A stretch of 7,528 nucleotides of DNA from Erysipelotrichaceae bacterium (lineage in GTDB: Bacteria > Bacillota_I > Bacilli_A > Erysipelotrichales > Erysipelotrichaceae). Within the stretch, counting starts at the first letter, position 1; the number at the start of each line of letters is the position of its first letter. The DNA lies in NCBI GenBank assembly GCA_016302195.1, contig JAEDOA010000075.1, positions 1 to 7,528 on the forward strand, given 5' to 3'. Positions 1 through 6,862 of the stretch are shown here, one piece after another. The translations under genes were made by a program, and so were the position numbers. Under the pieces are notes generated by a model. That model did no database searches. It worked only from the letters and a program-made list of their open reading frames with translations, and had not been told where the DNA came from.

Positions 1-6
1 TTATAG

Positions 7-819
7 TTATTTGTTTATTATCAGTTCGCTAAGCGCTTTTTCGTCTGCAATCTTTTGTAATATCAGCTTTATGATGTGATCTAGCTTACTATTTTCTCTA
101 TAATCACTCTTAGCGGTGAAGTTAACTCTATTATCACTGATAAGCTTTTCTAAAACTGAATTATCGTCATTTCCTACCGCTATAGAATAGCCGTGATTAT
201 CCTTTACAACTCTCATGCATGGCACGTCAGTTAATCCATCTCCAATATAAATCATTTGATTAAAAGGAATATCTCTTTCTGCGGTAAGAGAATTGATGGT
301 TTTATTGTCATATATATCTAGACAATTCTTATTAATTCTAAAGAGAAATTGCGTTTTGCCTGTATAGTTGATGGCTAGGGCTGGCCAGTCTGGATTACCG
401 TTTTCATCATAATGAAACTCACTAGCAAATACTCTGGTAAACTTATCATAAATGCTGCATCCTTCAATAATCTCTTTTGTTCCAGAGGAAATTATAAAGT
501 GCTGTAGGTTAATATTTAGGCTTTTGGCATATTGGTTTATTCTATCAAAATAATCAACAACTCCTGGATAGTATCTAATATTTTTTCCCTGCTGATAAAA
601 GAGCTCTCTTGTAAGTGATATATTTTTTTCTTTGGCTTTTTTTAACATAAGGTACATATATGCTAGTACTGAATCCATATTATCTTTTTTTGACAACTGA
701 CTGACTTCTTGCCAGAAAATATCGGGTTCTATTTCTAGAGTTGGCAAAAGGGAATACTCTTGCATATTTTTGGTGCATAAAGTCTGATCAAAATCATACA
801 TGATTGCTACTTTAATCAT
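7..819 (-). CDS. HAD-superfamily phosphatase (haloacid dehalogenase-like hydrolase)
   Basis: This 270-residue protein has all four HAD motifs in order. Motif I is DFDQT at residues 9-13, with D9 the expected nucleophile and D11 the general acid/base. Motif II is the Ser/Thr in IISSGT (109-114). Motif III is probably K155 in YTGK. Motif IV is GDGLTD (193-198), supplying Mg2+ ligands. The roughly 95 residues between motifs I and II are predicted to form a C1-type helical cap. By family knowledge it is a cytosolic Mg2+-dependent phosphomonoesterase of the phosphoserine-phosphatase-like group; the substrate cannot be read from sequence. The start is well supported by AAGGAGG six bases upstream. 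It overlaps the end of the aminotransferase gene by 8 bases, implying co-transcription and translational coupling. The two may act on successive intermediates, but that is inference. The CDS ends 6 bases from the window edge, so any terminator is not visible. Confidence 0.9.
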   Translation of the reverse strand: MIKVAIMYDFDQTLCTKNMQEYSLLPTLEIEPDIFWQEVSQLSKKDNMDSVLAYMYLMLKKAKEKNISLTRELFYQQGKNIRYYPGVVDYFDRINQYAKSLNINLQHFIISSGTKEIIEGCSIYDKFTRVFASEFHYDENGNPDWPALAINYTGKTQFLFRINKNCLDIYDNKTINSLTAERDIPFNQMIYIGDGLTDVPCMRVVKDNHGYSIAVGNDDNSVLEKLISDNRVNFTAKSDYRENSKLDHIIKLILQKIADEKALSELIINK

Positions 820-2257
820 TGATAACCTCCTTGTATATTTTGGAAATAAGAGCTGGTAGTTTTTTACATTGTTCTAAATTTAAAGAGCAGATAGATATTC
901 TAATACCTTTAGCTACTTTAATAGCGAATATATTATTTTCAATCATTTTCTCATTTATCATATCGAGTTTTTCATCATCAATAACTTTTACAGTGATGAA
1001 AAATCCTTCTTTGTAAGGATAAACTGGCAAATTATTGATGTTAGCTTGCTCAATAAAGCAGTCACTGCGTTTTTTTAGCATATCAACCGCATAATTTAAT
1101 TCTTGAAGATATAGTTGCTTATAGTCTTTCATCATTTTACCATAAGCCAACATAAAGCCATTGTTGACATTGCTGTAGTAACAACGTGTTTTTCTTTTGA
1201 AACAATTAAATACCCTATTAACCTCAACTTCATTATTAGATACAATTAGTGCCATTCCTACTCTATATCCATAACTTGAAACAGCTTTGGAACAAGAGTA
1301 AGTGATAACTGATAAGACATTATCAGCCATTCTATTGAAATTTGATAAGTATTCAAAAGGGTTTTTATACCCATAGTCGATATAGGCTATATCATTAATA
1401 ATAATTACGTTACCATATTCTTCTAATCGATTGAAATATTCTATTAGAAGTTTCCAATCGTTTTGGGACAGTGATATACCTGTTGGATTTTGACAAGGAT
1501 CATTGATGACAATGACGAGTTTATGTTGCTTCTTGATGATTTGTAAACTCTTTAACATCATATCCATAATATCGATATTGTTGTCCTTATCTGTCAGACT
1601 GTAATACATTGGTTTTAAATTATAATTCTTTGCGATTGCATCATAATTGGACCATCCTGTTTGAGGTAATAGGATGTATTGGTTATCATTTAAAAATAAT
1701 GAAAAACTGATGGAAAGAGCTCCTGTTCCACCCACTGTGGCTATTTCTTTGTGATAGGTATTGATATTATTATTCTGATTAATATGATTATAAAGTGAAT
1801 CTAAAAACAGTTTTGAACCCTCAATACTGTCACAGTATCTGGATTTATCTTCTCTTGAAATTTCATCGAAAGCTTTATAAAAGCTATCAAAAGTGAACAA
1901 ACTGCCATCTTCATTATACAAAGAACCGATAGTGGCATTAAACACTTCAACATTATTTTTTTGTAGCTGTTTTGCCTTATTATTTAAGTCAAAGATAATC
2001 TCATTGCTTTCTGAATAATCACTTGATGGTTTTAAGAATCTATCATTATTTGTCTGTAGACTTTTTTCAAATTGTGTGGTTGCTAAAGCAAGATAATCCT
2101 TAAAAACCTGTAAATTATCATCTATTTTAGTGCTACTTTTTTCAGGATTGAAGAGAAGATAATCATCTTGTTCATCACTAGAGATTTGCTTTAGTTTTTG
2201 CTTATACTTTTCAACTATTAATTCATCAAAGATTTGTTTTTCGTCATTTTCCATCAT
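812..2257 (-). CDS. Class I PLP-dependent aminotransferase (AspC/TyrB-like fold) with N-terminal extension
   Basis: A cytosolic PLP enzyme that should transfer an amino group between an amino acid and a 2-oxo acid. From the chosen start it has 481 residues. Seen, in that numbering: GGTGAL at 176-181 (PLP phosphate loop), a Trp in the GWSN segment at 202 (cofactor stacking), NPTG at 257-260, D289 and Y292 in NDIAYIDY, the Schiff-base Lys K324 in SCSKAVSSYGYRVG, R332, and the carboxylate-binding Arg R453 in GIRISIC. The order resembles aspartate/aromatic aminotransferases; substrate preference is not determined. The catalytic domain appears to start near residue 85, where the text matches the family's usual NATIG region, leaving an acidic, Lys-rich extension of about 85 residues. 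A longer reading from 2287 is possible, but its ATG-TAT-AAT is the likely -10 box. The ATG pair at 2257/2254 follows a GAGG site. First gene of an operon with the HAD phosphatase. Confidence 0.88.
   Translation of the reverse strand: MMENDEKQIFDELIVEKYKQKLKQISSDEQDDYLLFNPEKSSTKIDDNLQVFKDYLALATTQFEKSLQTNNDRFLKPSSDYSESNEIIFDLNNKAKQLQKNNVEVFNATIGSLYNEDGSLFTFDSFYKAFDEISREDKSRYCDSIEGSKLFLDSLYNHINQNNNINTYHKEIATVGGTGALSISFSLFLNDNQYILLPQTGWSNYDAIAKNYNLKPMYYSLTDKDNNIDIMDMMLKSLQIIKKQHKLVIVINDPCQNPTGISLSQNDWKLLIEYFNRLEEYGNVIIINDIAYIDYGYKNPFEYLSNFNRMADNVLSVITYSCSKAVSSYGYRVGMALIVSNNEVEVNRVFNCFKRKTRCYYSNVNNGFMLAYGKMMKDYKQLYLQELNYAVDMLKKRSDCFIEQANINNLPVYPYKEGFFITVKVIDDEKLDMINEKMIENNIFAIKVAKGIRISICSLNLEQCKKLPALISKIYKEVIND
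826..832 (-). promoter_or_regulatory. Ribosome binding site of the HAD phosphatase gene
   Basis: Reads AAGGAGG on the minus strand with a 6-base spacer to the ATG at 819. It lies wholly inside the 3' end of the aminotransferase coding sequence, which fits coupled translation across the 8-base overlap. Confidence 0.85.
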
Positions 2258-2262
2258 TATCG

Positions 2263-2266
2263 CCTC
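2263..2266 (-). promoter_or_regulatory. Ribosome binding site deciding the aminotransferase start
   Basis: GAGG on the minus strand lies 5 bases before the ATG at 2257 and 8 bases before the adjacent ATG at 2254. No comparable site precedes the upstream in-frame ATG at 2287, where the sequence is only A/T. Either ATG of the pair may be used. Confidence 0.6.
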
Positions 2267-2278
2267 GTAACAATTGAT

Positions 2279-2308
2279 ATTATACATTTTTATTTGTATA
2301 TATTACAA
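2279..2308 (-). promoter_or_regulatory. Predicted sigma-A promoter of the aminotransferase-HAD operon
   Basis: On the minus strand TTGTAA (2308-2303, 4 of 6 matches to TTGACA) is followed by an 18-base spacer and a perfect TATAAT (2284-2279). Transcription would begin near 2272, giving a leader of about 15 bases that still includes the GAGG site. The -10 box is inside the would-be start codon region at 2287, arguing for the shorter protein. Confidence 0.5.
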
Positions 2309-2309
2309 A
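2293..2309. promoter_or_regulatory. Inverted repeat between divergent promoters, possible operator
   Basis: TTTGTA and TACAAA form perfect 6-base arms around a 5-base centre. The dyad covers the -35 elements of both predicted divergent promoters. A second, wider inverted repeat, TAACAATT at 2268-2275 and AATTGTTA at 2315-2322, brackets it. A dimeric regulator here could control both operons, but AT-rich intergenic DNA yields such dyads by chance and no regulator gene is in the window. Confidence 0.25.
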
Positions 2310-2331
2310 AAAATAATTGTTAGTTTATAAT
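2303..2331 (+). promoter_or_regulatory. Predicted sigma-A promoter of the pyrophosphatase operon
   Basis: On the plus strand TTACAA (2303-2308, a weak -35 with 3 of 6 matches) is followed by a 17-base spacer and a perfect TATAAT at 2326-2331. Transcription would start near 2337-2338, leaving a leader of about 12 bases with the ribosome binding site at its very 5' end. The -35 occupies the same bases as that of the divergent promoter. The weak -35 and the short leader keep confidence moderate. Confidence 0.4.
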
Positions 2332-2336
2332 AAAAG

Positions 2337-2343
2337 AAAGGAG
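2337..2343 (+). promoter_or_regulatory. Ribosome binding site deciding the pyrophosphatase start
   Basis: AAAGGAG with a 6-base spacer to the ATG at 2350. It excludes the in-frame ATG at 2317, which has no such site and lies upstream of the predicted -10 box. Confidence 0.85.
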
Positions 2344-2349
2344 ATTATC

Positions 2350-3969
2350 ATGGTTAGAAGAACAATTTATGTGACAGGGCATAAAAACCCAGACACTGAT
2401 TCAATCATTTCCGCTATGGCATATGCTTATCTTAAACAGCAATTGGGTTATAATGCTATGGCGGTTCGTATCGGCGAATTAAATCAAGAAACGGAGTTTG
2501 TGTTAAGTTTATTCAACGAGTTTGCTCCACCATTGGTAAAAGACATTAAGACTAGAGTAAGAGATATCGAGTTTGATGATGTTACAACCTGTAAAAAAGA
2601 TGAAACATTGTATGGCGCCTTAATGAAAATGAGGAAGAATAATAAAAAGGTTATAGCTATAGTAGATGACAAAAAACATTTGTTAGGTATGGCCTCTATT
2701 TCAGATATCACAAGTCCTTTAGTTCCTCATCAGGATTTAAATAATAAGCTAATAAGAGAAACCGATATTGCTCAGATTTGTAATTTCTTACAGGCAAAAC
2801 TGTTATATCGATGCGAAAATCAGCATACTGATGGTCATGTCTTTATTGCGGCAGACTTATGTCAACAAAAATGTAAAGATAAGATTGTTATAACTGGTTC
2901 AGATCATGATATTATTTCCCATTGCATAGAAAACAATGCTGCCAGTGTAATCGCAACCGGAATCGATGACTTTAAAAAAGAAGAGTACCAGCTGGCAGAA
3001 AAATATCAGTGTAACCTAATAGTTAGCGATAAACAAATATATGAAATAAGCAAGAATATTTATTATGCCACTACTGTTGATAAGGTAATGAGTACAAATT
3101 TGACAACTTTTAAATACGATGATTACATCGATGATGTAAAAGCAAAGATTAACAAATCTCGTTATCGTAGTTATCCGATTATTGACAACCATAATCATAT
3201 AATTGGAAATTTATCACGTTATCATGTATTCAAGCATTCAAATAGAGATTTGATATTAGTTGATCACAACGAATTATCTCAATCGATAGAAGGTGCCTCT
3301 CAAGCAAATATATTAGAGATTATCGATCATCATCGAATAGGTGGTATTATTACATCATCACCAGTGGTATTCCGTAACGAAAGAGTTGGTTGTACAGCTA
3401 CCATTATAACAAAGCTGTTTAAAGAAAATAATGTGGCAATTCCAGCTGATTTAGCAGGACTTTTGTGTTGTGCTATTATTTCAGATACAGTGAATTTCAA
3501 GTCAGTTACCTGTACTGAAACAGACGTAAATACGGCTAAAGAATTAGCTAGAATGGCTTGTTTGAATTTGGATGATTTAGCTAAGAAGATATTAGCAGCA
3601 TCAGCAAATCTATCAAATAAGAGCGCACAGTCAATTTTCAGAAATGATTTAAAACAATTTGAAATCAACCATTTAAAAGTAACTGTTAGCCAATGCAATA
3701 TAGTAACTAAGGATTCAATTAATCAAATCAAAAACGATATGGTTAATACGATAAGAGACTATGGTAAGGATTCAGGAAGCGATATAGTGATGATTGCCTT
3801 CTCGCTAATTGACGGTAGTGGATCATATGTGTTGATTGAGGGAAATGGAAAGGAAAGACTAAAAGACTTGTATGAAAGATATGATAGTGAAGACGGCGTG
3901 TTGTTTTTGCCAAAGGTAATTAGCAGAAAGCAGCAGTTGATTCCATTGATATCTTCAATTTTAGAGTAG
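2350..3969 (+). CDS. ppaC: Manganese-dependent inorganic pyrophosphatase, family II, with CBS-DRTGG-CBS regulatory insert
   Basis: Hydrolyses pyrophosphate to two phosphates in the cytosol, pulling forward PPi-releasing reactions. The 539 residues read as: N-terminal DHH part with GHKNPDTDS (10-18, metal ligands H11, D15, D17); CBS domain about 72-122; DRTGG domain about 135-240 (ATGIDDF near 202-208); second CBS about 245-295 with RYRSYPIID; DHH resumed with VDHNE (D305), IDHHR (D326, H327, H328) and SDTVNF (D379); then DHHA2 with SRKQQ (525-529), whose R526 and K527 are the expected phosphate-binding pair. Plain family II enzymes are about 310 residues; the extra 230 are the insert. In characterised CBS-pyrophosphatases this insert binds adenine nucleotides, AMP/ADP generally inhibiting and ATP or diadenosine polyphosphates activating; that this one behaves so is inferred. 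The usual SRKKQ has Gln in fourth position, leaving the known ligands intact. First gene of a three-gene operon. Confidence 0.95.
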   Translation: MVRRTIYVTGHKNPDTDSIISAMAYAYLKQQLGYNAMAVRIGELNQETEFVLSLFNEFAPPLVKDIKTRVRDIEFDDVTTCKKDETLYGALMKMRKNNKKVIAIVDDKKHLLGMASISDITSPLVPHQDLNNKLIRETDIAQICNFLQAKLLYRCENQHTDGHVFIAADLCQQKCKDKIVITGSDHDIISHCIENNAASVIATGIDDFKKEEYQLAEKYQCNLIVSDKQIYEISKNIYYATTVDKVMSTNLTTFKYDDYIDDVKAKINKSRYRSYPIIDNHNHIIGNLSRYHVFKHSNRDLILVDHNELSQSIEGASQANILEIIDHHRIGGIITSSPVVFRNERVGCTATIITKLFKENNVAIPADLAGLLCCAIISDTVNFKSVTCTETDVNTAKELARMACLNLDDLAKKILAASANLSNKSAQSIFRNDLKQFEINHLKVTVSQCNIVTKDSINQIKNDMVNTIRDYGKDSGSDIVMIAFSLIDGSGSYVLIEGNGKERLKDLYERYDSEDGVLFLPKVISRKQQLIPLISSILE

Positions 3970-3978
3970 GATATAAAT

Positions 3979-5469
3979 ATGAAAGATTTGTTACAACAAT
4001 ACCAACAGCAGATGTTTAAACTGTCAAGCTATAAACTAGCATTGTCTACAATTTCTGTTGATGCAGAGACTATAGCGCCTAAAAAAGGGGCACAGTATAG
4101 AAATAAGCGTTTGGCCTTTCTTTCAGGTGAAGCTTATTCGATTCAAACTTCCGATGAAATGGTCGATTTGTTAAGTGAGATGCTAGTAAGCGAACAAATT
4201 GATGATCAGACTAAAAAAATAGTAGGCTGGCAGTTAAATGATTTAAACAAAATCAAAATGATTCCGAAAGATTTGTTTGTATACTTTGAAAATCTCAGTT
4301 CTGATTCGCAATTCTATTGGAAACAGGCAAAAGAGGAAAACGATTATTCTATTTTTAAGCCATATTTAAAAGAAATAATTAATACTTCAAAAAAGATTTT
4401 GCAGTGTCGTAAAGGACGCTTGAGTGGTTATGATATCTTTCTTGATGATTATGAAGTGGATATGAATCAAGAAAAATACGATATTTTTTTCAATCTTATC
4501 AAGCAGAAAATTGTTCCTCTTATTGAAAAAATATCTTTACAGAAACAGATAGATGATAGCTTTGCTTATCAATATTTTCCAATTGAAAAACAAAGAATAT
4601 TAATGGATAAAATCATGCAGTATATCGGCTTTGATTATGATAGCGGTTTGCTTATGGAATCGGAGCATCCTTTTACTGATTCTATTAGTCGTTATGACAC
4701 AAGAATTACAACGCACTATTACACAAATAATTTGTTCAGTTCCATATTTTCGGTTATTCATGAGGCGGGCCATGCAAACTATAATTACTCTGTTAGAGAT
4801 GATTTGGCTCAAACTTATTGTTTTGACAATATGACAAGTGGGATGCATGAATCCCAATCAAGATTATATGAAAATTATTTAGGAAGAAATTATCATTTCT
4901 GGGATAATTTATTTCCTTTTGTTAAAGACTTATTCGCAAATGAACTGGCTGGTATTGATCAGAATCAGTTTGTTAGAGCGATGAATAAATCGATACCTTC
5001 ATTAATTAGAACTGAAAGTGATGAATTAACTTATCCTTTACATATTCTAATTCGTTATGAATTGGAGAAAGCGATTTTTAATGATGAGATATCGACTGAT
5101 GATTTAGATTATTTGTGGAATAAAAAATATAAAGAGTACCTAAATGTCGATGTAAAAAATGATAGTGAAGGTATTTTACAGGATGTTCATTGGTCAGGGG
5201 GAAGCTTTGGTTATTTCCCTACCTACGCTTTGGGAAGTGGATATAGTGCCCAATTTATGGCAAAAATGAGACAGGATATCGATGTAGATAAATGCCTGTC
5301 AAATAATCAGTTTTCTACTATAAAGAAATGGCTAAGAGACAACATAGGCCAATATGGTGGACTTAACAGTCCGCAACAACAAATGATAATAGCAACGTCA
5401 AAACCTTTTGATCCAAATTATTATATCGATTATTTAGTGGATAAATATAGTAAATTATATAATTTATAG
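3979..5469 (+). CDS. M32-family metallocarboxypeptidase (carboxypeptidase Taq type)
   Basis: A cytosolic zinc-type carboxypeptidase removing C-terminal residues from peptides; there is no signal peptide. At 496 residues it has the family's usual length. Signatures in order: HPFT (230-233), DTRITTHY (240-247), the metal-binding HEAGH (261-265; H261 and H265 ligands, E262 catalytic), MHESQSRLYEN (289-299; E291 the third ligand), IRTESDELTYPLH (343-355), and LQDVHWSGGSFGYFPTYALG (400-419). The stretch between HEAGH and HESQSR (266-289) differs from the common ALYEQG-type text I know for the family, so it may be a divergent subgroup. The start follows the pyrophosphatase stop by 9 bases. Its ribosome binding site is weak (TAGGA overlapping that stop codon), so expression may partly depend on translation from the gene before it. 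The nucleoside hydrolase follows after 13 bases. Confidence 0.95.
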   Translation: MKDLLQQYQQQMFKLSSYKLALSTISVDAETIAPKKGAQYRNKRLAFLSGEAYSIQTSDEMVDLLSEMLVSEQIDDQTKKIVGWQLNDLNKIKMIPKDLFVYFENLSSDSQFYWKQAKEENDYSIFKPYLKEIINTSKKILQCRKGRLSGYDIFLDDYEVDMNQEKYDIFFNLIKQKIVPLIEKISLQKQIDDSFAYQYFPIEKQRILMDKIMQYIGFDYDSGLLMESEHPFTDSISRYDTRITTHYYTNNLFSSIFSVIHEAGHANYNYSVRDDLAQTYCFDNMTSGMHESQSRLYENYLGRNYHFWDNLFPFVKDLFANELAGIDQNQFVRAMNKSIPSLIRTESDELTYPLHILIRYELEKAIFNDEISTDDLDYLWNKKYKEYLNVDVKNDSEGILQDVHWSGGSFGYFPTYALGSGYSAQFMAKMRQDIDVDKCLSNNQFSTIKKWLRDNIGQYGGLNSPQQQMIIATSKPFDPNYYIDYLVDKYSKLYNL

Positions 5470-5482
5470 AAAAGAGGAAGAT

Positions 5483-6433
5483 ATGAGAAGAAATGTAATT
5501 ATTGATTGTGATCCTGGTCATGATGACGCTATTGCCATTATCGTTGCACTGGCTAATAGTGAAAAGTTGAATGTTTTAGGTATTACTACAGTAGCTGGCA
5601 ATACTACTTTAGATAATGCTACAAAAAACGCTTTGAGAATTTTAGAGATTTGTGGTAAAGATATTCCAGTTAGTATGGGGTATTCTGATCCACTTTTAAA
5701 TAAGGTTCAAACTGCCGCCTTTGTTCATGGTGAAAGTGGTATGGATGGACCAGAACTGTTTGAACCGCAGCTTAAACCTACGGGGAAACATGCAATTGAG
5801 TTTTTAAAAGAAACAATTGAAAACAGCTTAGAGAAGGTTACTTTAATCCCATTAGGTCCATTAACAAATATTGGAGTATTGTTGAAGACATATCCTCAAT
5901 TAATTGAGAAAATCGATGTTGTTAGCATTATGGGTGGATCAATTTATGGTGGAAATATCTTGCCTAAAGCTGAATTTAACATTTATCAGGATCCAGAAGC
6001 TGCCAAGATGGTTTTTGAAAGTGGAGTTAATATTATCATGGCACCTATTGAAGCTTGTAATGAAGGCGGCATCTATTTTGATGAATCGGATAAGTTTGTT
6101 GAGGGTGGTAAGGTAAGCAAGTTTGCTTATGAATTATTTCAGTATTATGGCCAATACTGCAAGAAGAATGGCTGGCCATATACCGTCATTTATGATATGA
6201 CAGCTGTTATTTGCTTGCTGCACCCAGAGTACTTCGAAAGTGAACCAATGAGAGTTACAATTGAGACACAGGGTGCTTCTACAAGAGGAATGACTGTATG
6301 TGATTTTAGAGGTGGAGCTCATATTGGTAAATGTGAAGATCCGGTTACTGTATTGACTCATATCAAAGATAGAGATAAATTTGTACAGGTATTATTTGAC
6401 AGTTTAAAAGCTCTGGACAGTCAATTATCATAA
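5483..6433 (+). CDS. Nucleoside hydrolase (inosine-uridine/pyrimidine-preferring type, RihA/RihB-like)
   Basis: Expected to split the N-glycosidic bond of ribonucleosides into base and ribose, feeding nucleoside salvage in the cytosol. The 316 residues match the family's length. Seen: the Ca2+-binding signature DCDPGHDDA (8-16; D8, D10, D14, D15), TTVAGN (35-40), VHGESGMDGP (81-90) containing the His (H82) used by pyrimidine-preferring hydrolases, GPLTN (125-129), MGGS (150-153), and AEFNIYQDPEAA (163-174) for ribose binding. Near the C terminus the usual HDP of RihA/RihB reads YDM: D238, the late Ca2+ ligand, is kept but the catalytic His is Tyr (Y237). A second conserved His, in the LDVTH motif, aligns with Asn in IEACNE (189-194). 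Catalysis or substrate choice may therefore differ from rihA/rihB, so no symbol is given. Start supported by AGAGG upstream; last gene of the operon, followed by a terminator. Confidence 0.9.
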   Translation: MRRNVIIDCDPGHDDAIAIIVALANSEKLNVLGITTVAGNTTLDNATKNALRILEICGKDIPVSMGYSDPLLNKVQTAAFVHGESGMDGPELFEPQLKPTGKHAIEFLKETIENSLEKVTLIPLGPLTNIGVLLKTYPQLIEKIDVVSIMGGSIYGGNILPKAEFNIYQDPEAAKMVFESGVNIIMAPIEACNEGGIYFDESDKFVEGGKVSKFAYELFQYYGQYCKKNGWPYTVIYDMTAVICLLHPEYFESEPMRVTIETQGASTRGMTVCDFRGGAHIGKCEDPVTVLTHIKDRDKFVQVLFDSLKALDSQLS

Positions 6434-6439
6434 TATGAG

Positions 6440-6476
6440 GAACAGTCAAAAATATTTCTTGACTGTTCTTTTTTTT
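6440..6476 (+). terminator. Rho-independent terminator of the pyrophosphatase-carboxypeptidase-nucleoside hydrolase operon
   Basis: A perfect 10-bp stem, GAACAGTCAA (6440-6449) with TTGACTGTTC (6459-6468), closes a 9-base loop and is followed by eight T residues (6469-6476). It starts 6 bases after the nucleoside hydrolase stop codon. Confidence 0.95.
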
Positions 6477-6824
6477 GATACTAATCAATGGGTTTTCTTC
6501 ATCATTAATAGAAGAGCTGTGTCAGTATTTAAAAGTCTTAAGTTGTGAATGTATACAGCTAGCCTGGATCTTCGATAATCCACAGGCTCAACATTTTTGA
6601 CTTAAAAATGCTTTAAGCCAATTGAGAAGAAAGTTAGTAATTCTAATGATATAGTGATGCTAGCGGTAAGAGAATTATAGGATAAAAAAATTAGCACAAA
6701 AGTTGTGTAGTGTGGTGTCTATTTGCCAAAATGATGCAAATCCATAAGAATACTTACATCATTCATTGGATAACAGCTGGTACTGTTTTAATAAAGATAT
6801 GATTTACAGAGATTAATATAATGC
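6477..6824. other. Intergenic stretch between convergent operons, no intact gene
   Basis: About 350 bases separate the two terminators. I see no intact ORF with a ribosome binding site, no tRNA and no recognisable riboswitch. Small dyads are present: AGCCT/AGGCT plus GGAT/ATCC within 6561-6588, and CATTTTT/AAAAATG at 6592-6598 and 6604-6610. Neither is followed by a T-run long enough for a terminator. The left two thirds hold the possible gene relic described separately. Confidence 0.6.
6490..6715 (+). pseudogene. Possible decayed gene fragment of unknown family
   Basis: Two plus-strand frames give protein-like text without a start codon. One, open from 6463 to the TGA at 6598-6600, ends in CECIQLAWIFDNPQAQHF. 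Past that stop, the same frame continues as LKNALSQLRRK. The next frame then carries KKVSNSNDIVMLAVREL, a TAG at about 6678, and DKKISTKVV before another TAG. Collinear fragments joined by in-frame stops and a frame change look like an eroded coding sequence. I do not recognise the family. The opposite strand also has a short open stretch here, so this could be chance composition. Confidence 0.25.
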
Positions 6825-6852
6825 AAATAAAAAGGGTTTCTTTGCGAAACCC
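6825..6852 (-). terminator. Rho-independent terminator of the hsp20-small ORF operon
   Basis: On the minus strand GGGTTTC (6852-6846), a 5-base loop GCAAA, and GAAACCC (6840-6834) are followed by TTTTTATTT. The 7-bp stem with three closing G-C pairs and a T-run makes a convincing terminator. It lies 10 bases past the stop codon of the 27-residue ORF, which places that ORF inside the transcribed unit. Confidence 0.9.
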
Positions 6853-6862
6853 ATAAAACAAG

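Noticed and set aside
819..1016. 65-codon plus-strand frame opposite the aminotransferase gene
   Set aside because: The hydrophobic text is the usual result of reading the complement of a Lys/Glu/Asn-rich coding region; there is no promoter or ribosome binding site.
2258..2287. Upstream in-frame start for the aminotransferase at 2287
   Set aside because: Its ATG-TAT-AAT coincides with the predicted -10 box, it has no ribosome binding site, and a GAGG site serves the ATG pair at 2257/2254.
2317..2349. Upstream in-frame start for the pyrophosphatase at 2317
   Set aside because: There is no ribosome binding site before it and it lies upstream of the predicted -10. AAAGGAG before 2350 gives the family's normal N terminus (MVRRTIYVTGHKNPD).
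3330..3698. 122-codon open frame on the minus strand inside the pyrophosphatase gene
   Set aside because: It is antisense to DHH-domain sequence with strong family motifs, has no ribosome binding site of note, and its translation shows no recognisable domain. It is a shadow of the real gene.
4600..4857. Overlapping open frames on both strands within the carboxypeptidase gene (also 4631-4834)
   Set aside because: They cover the HEAGH and HESQSR region of a clearly real M32 gene, and their translations have no plausible family.
6561..6610. Stacked small hairpins considered as a structured RNA or riboswitch
   Set aside because: The stems are short and bulged, one pairing excludes another, no known RNA signature is visible, and no gene lies downstream on the same strand before the convergent terminator.
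6691..6712. TTAGCAC followed by a partial inverted arm, resembling half of a CIRCE element
   Set aside because: The right arm AGTGCTAA is missing and there is no promoter or gene start next to it, so it is a chance half-site.
6731..6802. 23-codon plus-strand ORF beginning with two ATG codons
   Set aside because: No ribosome binding site, no promoter and no terminator of its own; it lies in AT-rich intergenic DNA where short open frames are expected.
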